Source: Limnomonas spitsbergensis (lineage: Eukaryota > Chlorophyta > Chlorophyceae > Chlamydomonadales). From it: a stretch of 64,000 bases of DNA. Of the stretch, positions 53,801 through 64,000 are shown in pieces; position 1 is the first letter of the stretch; each line of letters starts with the position of its first letter. Where the stretch lies: assembly GCA_037349105.1 (NCBI GenBank), contig JAYJMM010000004.1:5421001-5485000 (forward strand), written 5' to 3'. The position numbers were made by a program, and so were the translations under genes. Below the pieces are notes generated by a model. It made no database searches and was not told where the DNA came from. It saw only the letters and a list, made by a program, of their open reading frames with translations.

Positions 53801-56366
53801 TTGTTTTGGAATGAATTATTACAATGCATCCGCAGGGGGAGTGCGGGCCATGGTAATTTTTTGCAATTCGCCAGGAGAGCGAGAGCCGGGGCAGATAAGA
53901 AAACATACGAAACGCAAGTGCAAGAGGACATTTCCCCCCATGGCCCCCGCACCTCCGCTGCATCCTTCATCCCAAGTACACGGTCCGCAGGCAGGATGGG
54001 GTAGTTGTTCTGTCGGATGGACGCCACCAAGGCCTCAGTGCGCGGGTCCCCAACGGGAGAGTACAAGAAGGCATGGCAGGGCTCATCACGCTGCGAGGGT
54101 TCAGGGGGGTTAAGGGGTATTGGGGCAGTGAGGTTTAGGGGGCTCAGGGATCATCATGCTGGGGGGGCAAGGGGCTTCATAGGGTTCGGGGTGTATGAGC
54201 ATAGGATTTGGGGCAAGTAAAGGGTTCAGGGTGTGTGTCAGGGCCAGGGTTTTCAGACGGTGAGGGTTCAGACGGGAGACGGGACATTGATTATCAGAGT
54301 TAAAGAGTGTGTCAGGGAGGGGGGCGATAGGCGCGTGAGATCTAGAAAGGGCTCTGTAATGGAAAAGGAAACATATGTGAAGTGAAATAAGCAAGAAGGC
54401 GGTGAGGTGTCACTCTGCTTACGTTGAAACTTGTGAAGTTCCATCGTCTGACAACAGAACAAGGCAGCAAACAATGCATCCCTTGCATACAGCAGTCAGG
54501 CAGAAACACTGGATCTCCGGGTGGCTGAAATGGGAGTCAAGTCCTCTGGGTCAATGAAATCCTAATATTTCCCGGAAATTGTGTACATGTCTCTGCTCCT
54601 CCTCCCCTGGTGTCCAATCACCCTGGGCAACAGATACTTACCACAATGAGGTTCTGACAAGATACATTGTGAGGCTACAGGATCATGAATAATAATGTGT
54701 TTCAAATTCCAGAAATGGACTGCTGAGGCTCTCCCAACCCCCTAGGCAGCAGCTCTCCGCCTCTCCCAACCCCCTAGGCAGCAGCTCTCCCAACCCCCTA
54801 GGCAGCAGCTCTCCCAACCCCCTAGGCAGCAGCTCTTACCAGTGTTTCTATTTTTGTGACTCAGCTATATATCAATTACTCTACAGCCTCCGAATAGAGA
54901 CCCCAAGGGTGGCCAGTTTCTGCTTGGAGTGATTGGGCCACCAGCCACTCCAAGCAGGAACTGGCCACCCTTGGGGTCTCTGGGTTTCATCCCGGTCTGA
55001 CCTTCAGCAGCATGGGGCAGCCTGCTCAGGGTGGCCTCGTAGCCACCGGTTAATACATACTGGCTCTCACCCTGAGGAACAGGTTGGAGCGACAGTCGGG
55101 AATGTCGGGGATGGCTTGCGCCGCAGGATTCCTGACCGCACCCTGACCTGGAAGTGTGAAAAGTACGAGGCATGATGTTGCAGCAGTGCATACGAGGCAG
55201 GTGGCATGCCAACATTATTCATGGGGCGAGAAGGTAGCTCTGACCCCACTGTACGGGGGAGGACTCACCCTATCCTTGGCCTGGATTCTAGGGTCTAGGG
55301 TTAAAGGATCTGGGAACGGAGTTGGAGCTCACTGGTCGTGCCAGTGCAATAAAACTCTGTTTTGACAGATAATTTGTATGTTTCCGAATTCTTTGTGTGT
55401 GGCCATAAAAAACCTTCTAAATTGGTTGGTCACACAATTTAGTAAAACATGCACGGCATTGCCACCGCCAGACACAGGCCCTTCCCGGGTCAGGGAGGCC
55501 CAGGCAAAAAGAAAAACAAACAATCCTCTTGTGGTGACAGGTGGTACTGGTGTTATATTTGGGTGACTTCCCTGTTTCAGTGTTGTGAGCCCGGGCGGCC
55601 CAGCCAGTCCGGGTGGCCCCAATCTACCCTGTTCCCTGCATTCATGCACTGTCATGCCCCACGCAGAGCGCAGTTTCACCCCCCCCTCTCGTGGGGGGAC
55701 ACAATGAAGGCAAAGCTCTAATTTCTAAAACCCAAAGCCTCATCACACAAATCCCATCCCACCCAAACTAGTGTGATACTGTGATCACACTACCGGTCGT
55801 CATCACACCTGTGAACTGTGAGTTGGAGTAGGTGACTGCCTTGTCAATGCACCACACCAGGAAGATCACCAGCAGTGACTGGATAGCATGGAACAGGTTG
55901 AGGCGCAAGCTGCGTGCTCTGCAAGCATGCAAGAGGCAAGGAGGTGTGTGCATGAGTATATGAAGCTAAGAGATATCTGCAATAAGAACATGGAGCAAGC
56001 AAAAGAAGGAGGCCCGACTGGCACCCCAAGATAATCTCATCATTGTTCATGCCTGCAGGATGAAGCATATTAGGTGCAGGCACAAGAAACCGTGCCAGAA
56101 GTTCTAGCATATTCATTATTTGCCATGAAAGGCCATGAAAGGGATGTCCTATTGTCCTCCCACCGGATAAGAAGGTTCTTCTTGAGCAGGGCTAGGCTCT
56201 GGCGTGCAAAGGCTGTCGCGGTAGGCAGCTTCTTGCGGCCTGTTGCGGCAGCTGCAGCAGTGCCTGCTGAGGCTCCATTAGACCGAGGATCAGCTGCGTG
56301 CTGGAAATTGTTGGTGTTTGTGTAGGGGTTGCCGCCTCTGATGCGATCACTCTCCTGTACCTCCAT
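41893..56366 (-). CDS. ABCA: Half-size ABCA-family ABC transporter, 21 exons
   Basis: Exons (minus strand): 56366-56164, 55918-55809, 55147-55071, 54090-53953, 53772-53635, 52811-52719, 52285-52097, 51822-51667, 50964-50867, 50271-50084, 49668-49586, 49054-48932, 48093-47464, 47099-46998, 46412-46299, 45672-45527, 45231-45087, 44628-44517, 44368-44154, 42914-42675, 42039-41893. The product is about 1148 aa and phases match throughout. Order: N-terminal [16 protein letters not shown], a first membrane helix, a large extracytoplasmic loop, then the transmembrane block ([57 protein letters not shown]). The nucleotide-binding domain follows: Walker [12 protein letters not shown]-loop GVCPQFDVLW, signature [10 protein letters not shown], Walker B VLYLDEP, H-loop TTHSMEEAD. 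The end shows the ABCA motif [13 protein letters not shown] and an acidic tail. It resembles plant ATH-type ABCA proteins, probably lipid or lipid-linked transporters. Exon 11 was resolved by phase: a tempting ORF at 49834-49943 breaks the frame if spliced. Confidence 0.92.
43262..44035 (-). repeat. 14-bp satellite made of ABCA exon 20 donor-like units
   Basis: About 55 copies of GTGAGGGACTGGGG on the minus strand (plus strand CTCACCCCCAGTCC). The ABCA exon 20 donor at 44153 reads GAG|GTGAGGGACGG, nearly the same word. The array lies within the following intron, about 120 bp downstream. The three forward frames stay open only because of the repeat. Confidence 0.9.
44931..45131 (-). repeat. 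52-bp x4 tandem repeat across the ABCA exon 18 donor
   Basis: CAGGCCTGACCCCAGGCAGC recurs at 44931, 44983, 45035 and 45087, exactly 52 bp apart. On the minus strand each copy contains the exon end (AGGATGCGCTGCCTGGGGTC then AGGCCTG) followed by the donor GTATGTGGGA. The copy at 45087 is the in-phase exon end. Confidence 0.95.
45431..45556 (-). repeat. 30-bp x4 tandem repeat across the ABCA exon 17 donor
   Basis: On the minus strand, GATCCAGTGAGCAG|GTAAGA plus TCTGGGCATA is followed by a copy with GTGAGA and then two more degenerate copies. The period is 30 bp. The first copy is the coding exon end (DPVS then a split Arg codon). Confidence 0.85.
49390..49560. repeat. Degenerate GATCTGCCCC-rich repeat in an ABCA intron
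   Basis: Three to four spaced copies of GTAGATCTGCCCC(A/T)GATC, with flanking GGACAC and AATCA(G/C)CAG words. It lies in the intron after exon 11 (donor 49585) and before exon 12. Confidence 0.5.
51540..51696 (-). repeat. 110-bp tandem duplication of the ABCA exon 8 end
   Basis: CAGTGCCCTGGCCATGG occurs at 51569 and again at 51679 (plus strand). The second is the end of coding exon 8. The first lies in the intron and is followed (minus strand) by a degenerate exon end and GTAAGG. The flanks (AAGAC.AG..AAGACT..CAAACCAA) also recur. Confidence 0.65.
53457..53552. repeat. 14-bp tandem repeat in ABCA intron 5
   Basis: About seven copies of AAGGTCGTCTGCTA with small variations, less than 180 bp downstream of the exon 5 donor. 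Each minus-strand copy reads AGACGACCTT. Confidence 0.8.
54726..54838. repeat. 24-bp x4 tandem repeat in ABCA intron 3
   Basis: CTCTCCCAACCCCCTAGGCA plus GCAG is present four times, with a short extra segment between copies 1 and 2. Confidence 0.9.
54896..54980. repeat. Foldback with ~36-bp arms in ABCA intron 3
   Basis: The left arm starts AGAGACCCCAAGGGTGGCCA and the right arm ends TGGCCACCCTTGGGGTCTCT. They are complementary over about 36 bp with one mismatch, around a 13-bp loop (ATTGGGCCACCAG). It would form a strong hairpin in the pre-mRNA. Confidence 0.9.
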
Positions 56367-58334
56367 CCTGAATCAGGGGCAGATGCTCCCTGCCGCAGTG
56401 TTCAACGGCAGACTGGTGATTAATTAGATCTATAACTATTTAAGGATCTGCTTGCTCCAGTATCGCTTCTTTTTGTTACAATGGCGACAGTGCGCTCGCG
56501 GCCTAGGTCCATGCCAGAAGGGTCTGCAACCCTCAATACCCTCACGACCCAGTCAGTGGGGCCCAGTTTCTTCCCTTTGACCTTCCTTTTTGTTCCCTGA
56601 ACTCCCATTTCCCTAGAGATGCTGCTGCAGAAGTTATGCACCTTGAGCTCACCACAAGCTTGCGCTGTTTCCTAAATCACGAGCCTCAGAATGTTTGTGT
56701 GCCCCTAGATTTCTGACCTGGCTACTACTGAAAGAGACTGTGCTGCTGGTCTGACCTAAATGACCCTTTCTCGCTTGCCTGTCTCTCTTACGTAGGATTG
56801 AGTAAGCCAGGCTCAGAAGAAGGTATGCAGTGACTGCTCAGTGTAGCCAGTGGCACAATGGTTGCGGGGGGGGCGGGACGGCAGATCCTCTAGGCCAGCG
56901 GCTCCAGTGGACAGTGGCTAGACTGTTGGTGCTGCAAAGATCGTATGCAGGCGGCCACTCAAAAAGAAAATAGACTACACTTGAAACTCGGCTGTGGCCA
57001 CTCGATTCCTCAACGCACGGGACGGAAGGACAGTATCGGCCGGATCGAGACCGTCGCTCTTTGCGCCCGCTTTCCACGACTGTGACGGGTCGAGAGATCC
57101 GCGGTCGGCAACTGACCTTGCTGCAGTGCCGCGGCGGAGGGCCTCACTGGGACGAGTTGTAAGAAGTCGAAAATGAAGCTAGAACCGCTGCCAGGCTAAC
57201 GATAATATCGGAACACATGGGAAGGATAGATGGGTGTGAATCAGTGCTCGAGAGGCAAGGCAGATTAGGGCGTCAAGTACGTGGACCTGCATGCAGCCAG
57301 CCAACACCGCCCCCTCCGCAGGTGACAGCTGACAGGCGCAGAGGCAGGCAACCATCATTCACTCGCCAGCATGACAGTATAAAACGGAACAGATTTTCAG
57401 GTGCGAACACGTTGATGACGGTCACACTTGAGGGCTGCACACGAATATGACACCCAAGCGACCAGGCATTTTGAGCAGGGCTCACCGGCCCAGAGGTGTA
57501 ATGTGGACCTGGCTGGCTAAAACTAAAACGTGCACACAGCAAAGCAGAGGTATACAAGGATACGCCGTCACCGCCAAGGGTGTGACTAACAGTAACTTTA
57601 TGGCGTACCTTCACTAGAAATAGTTCAAATCTTTTGAATTTTGTTCCATCCGAGTTATATTATTATATATAGTCTGCATCACATCCTGCGGCCTATGACC
57701 AATGAATCCTGGTGCTGCAAGCCCTGTAGCTTGGGCCGGGCCGTAGTAGCCGTACATCATTTGATGTGAGCACGGTGGTGGTATATGGTCCCCATCAGCC
57801 TAGTAGTCACTGTCTGGCAGCCTGTTTGGGTAATTAAATGTGTACTGAAACCAACACTATTATTTGGAGTGTTACCGGAATGGATGCCAGGTAAGTTGAT
57901 GACGTTACACCTCTGGGCCCTGCCTAAATAAAGCTCGGCCACGTCGGCAAACATGATGTCAGCCAGGAAAGTCAAGGGAGTAGCACAAGAGAAAAGAAAG
58001 GAAAGCAAGTTCGCCTTCCAAACAACAAGAACAACAACGAAAAGGTCAGGCAAACCAGTGGGATGTCATGCAAGTAAGCCATAATCCTCCTGGTCTTCCA
58101 TTCATGTCCTAAGCATCAAGTTTGAAGCTCCTTTGTCCTGCTAAGAGTTACTTTATCAGATTATAGACATCCCCTCTTGTGTACAAGGACAACAGCTGCA
58201 ACCGCCTGCTTTACATCCTGTCTTTCTATATTAGCACAGTCACTCCTTGGTGGGCAGCATGAGCCATCACGCACACCTTGTCACCTTCGTAGCGTAATAA
58301 ACCCCGAGGCCAACTGAGTCCTGCCAAGTATCCT
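56367..58334. other. Intergenic region between ABCA and UGE genes
   Basis: This lies upstream of ABCA and downstream of UGE (both minus strand). It holds two transposon-end modules in opposite orientation (about 57469-57508 and 57895-57955). TTACA at 58211 may be the UGE poly(A) signal. No exon is recognised. Confidence 0.5.
58211..58215 (-). terminator. Possible TGTAA polyadenylation signal of the UGE gene
   Basis: TTACA on the plus strand, 120 bp past the UGE stop, a plausible distance for an algal 3' UTR. Confidence 0.4.
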
Positions 58335-63643
<5,309 letters not shown>

Positions 63644-64000
63644 CTGTTAGGGTCAAGAGATGCATGGGGTGTTGCGTGCACGAACTTCAGGGCAAGAGTT
63701 GTTGTGGACATTACAGCGTCTGTCCCCTGGTGTCTACACATCAACCCAAATAAATTTCAAAAATGTAGGACGTGCTGCATGCATGAACATCATGGCGCAT
63801 TGTGATTGTGACTGTCCCTAGGCACTCAATGGCGTTTTCCGGAAATTTTGGCAGTTCGACTTCAGAGAATGCAAGTGGCCGTGTACAATGCACAGTTGTC
63901 CACAGCGGCTGCATGCGTTGGACAGCGATGGCCCATGTCTCCTTGGTAGCAGCTAACATGACGTCCGCCCAGATCGCTGAATCCTCAGAGCAGATCTGTC

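Noticed and set aside
63644..64000. First UGE exon in the window
   Set aside because: No Rossmann GxxGYIG motif is found on the minus strand here, so the exon must lie beyond the right edge. I see nothing else in this stretch.

Overview
The window looks like nuclear DNA of a green alga, probably a chlorophycean of the Chlamydomonadales or a close relative. The genes are split into many short exons by GT-AG introns, and the coding exons are GC-rich. There is a PTS2-tagged glyoxysomal citrate synthase, a plant-type thylakoid FKBP and a plant-type 2OG-Fe(II) oxygenase. TGTAA motifs lie downstream of several stop codons, and the DNA is crowded with minisatellites and transposon ends. The species cannot be named from this sequence alone.

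Layout, left to right. (1) 1-4297 (+): 3' part of a gene whose exon holds an 8-residue YAPPVASS-type repeat. (2) 14884-5971 (-): AlkB-like 2OG-Fe(II) dioxygenase, six exons. (3) 15644-22194 (+): peroxisomal citrate synthase, 13 exons, complete. (4) 30601-23374 (-): chloroplast FKBP-type peptidyl-prolyl isomerase, five exons, with a 4.6-kb intron that is almost entirely a 44-bp satellite. (5) 31307-34423 (+): mitochondrial-type hotdog acyl-CoA thioesterase, four exons. (6) 37978-36018 (-): small, probably plastid-targeted protein of unknown function, five exons. (7) 56366-41893 (-): half-size ABCA transporter, 21 exons. (8) 63643-58335 (-): UDP-glucose 4-epimerase, nine exons in the window, with its 5' exon beyond the right edge. 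Exon joins were worked out by hand. Reading phase agrees at every junction in genes 2 to 8. The metabolic genes (glyoxylate/lipid, nucleotide sugar, thioesterase) are individually ordinary, and nothing suggests they form a functional cluster.

The most unusual feature is structural. In at least eight introns of five genes, a tandem repeat starts at the 5' splice site. The repeat unit usually contains the last bases of the upstream exon, the GT donor, and some intron. Examples are FKBP exon 3 (44 bp, about 90 copies), ABCA exon 17 (30 bp), ABCA exon 18 (52 bp x4), ABCA exon 20 (14 bp, about 55 copies), UGE (65 bp x3), AlkB exons 3 and 4, and citrate synthase exon 3 (57 bp). The recurrence suggests a genome-wide process that makes minisatellites from exon-intron junctions and so multiplies decoy donor sites.

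The remaining non-genic DNA holds a 1.3-kb element with long terminal inverted repeats, many solo copies of its end, a SINE-like family ending in GTAGCTGA repeats, a 1.9-kb inverted-repeat element in an AlkB intron, a telomere-like 41-bp array, and two strong foldbacks.
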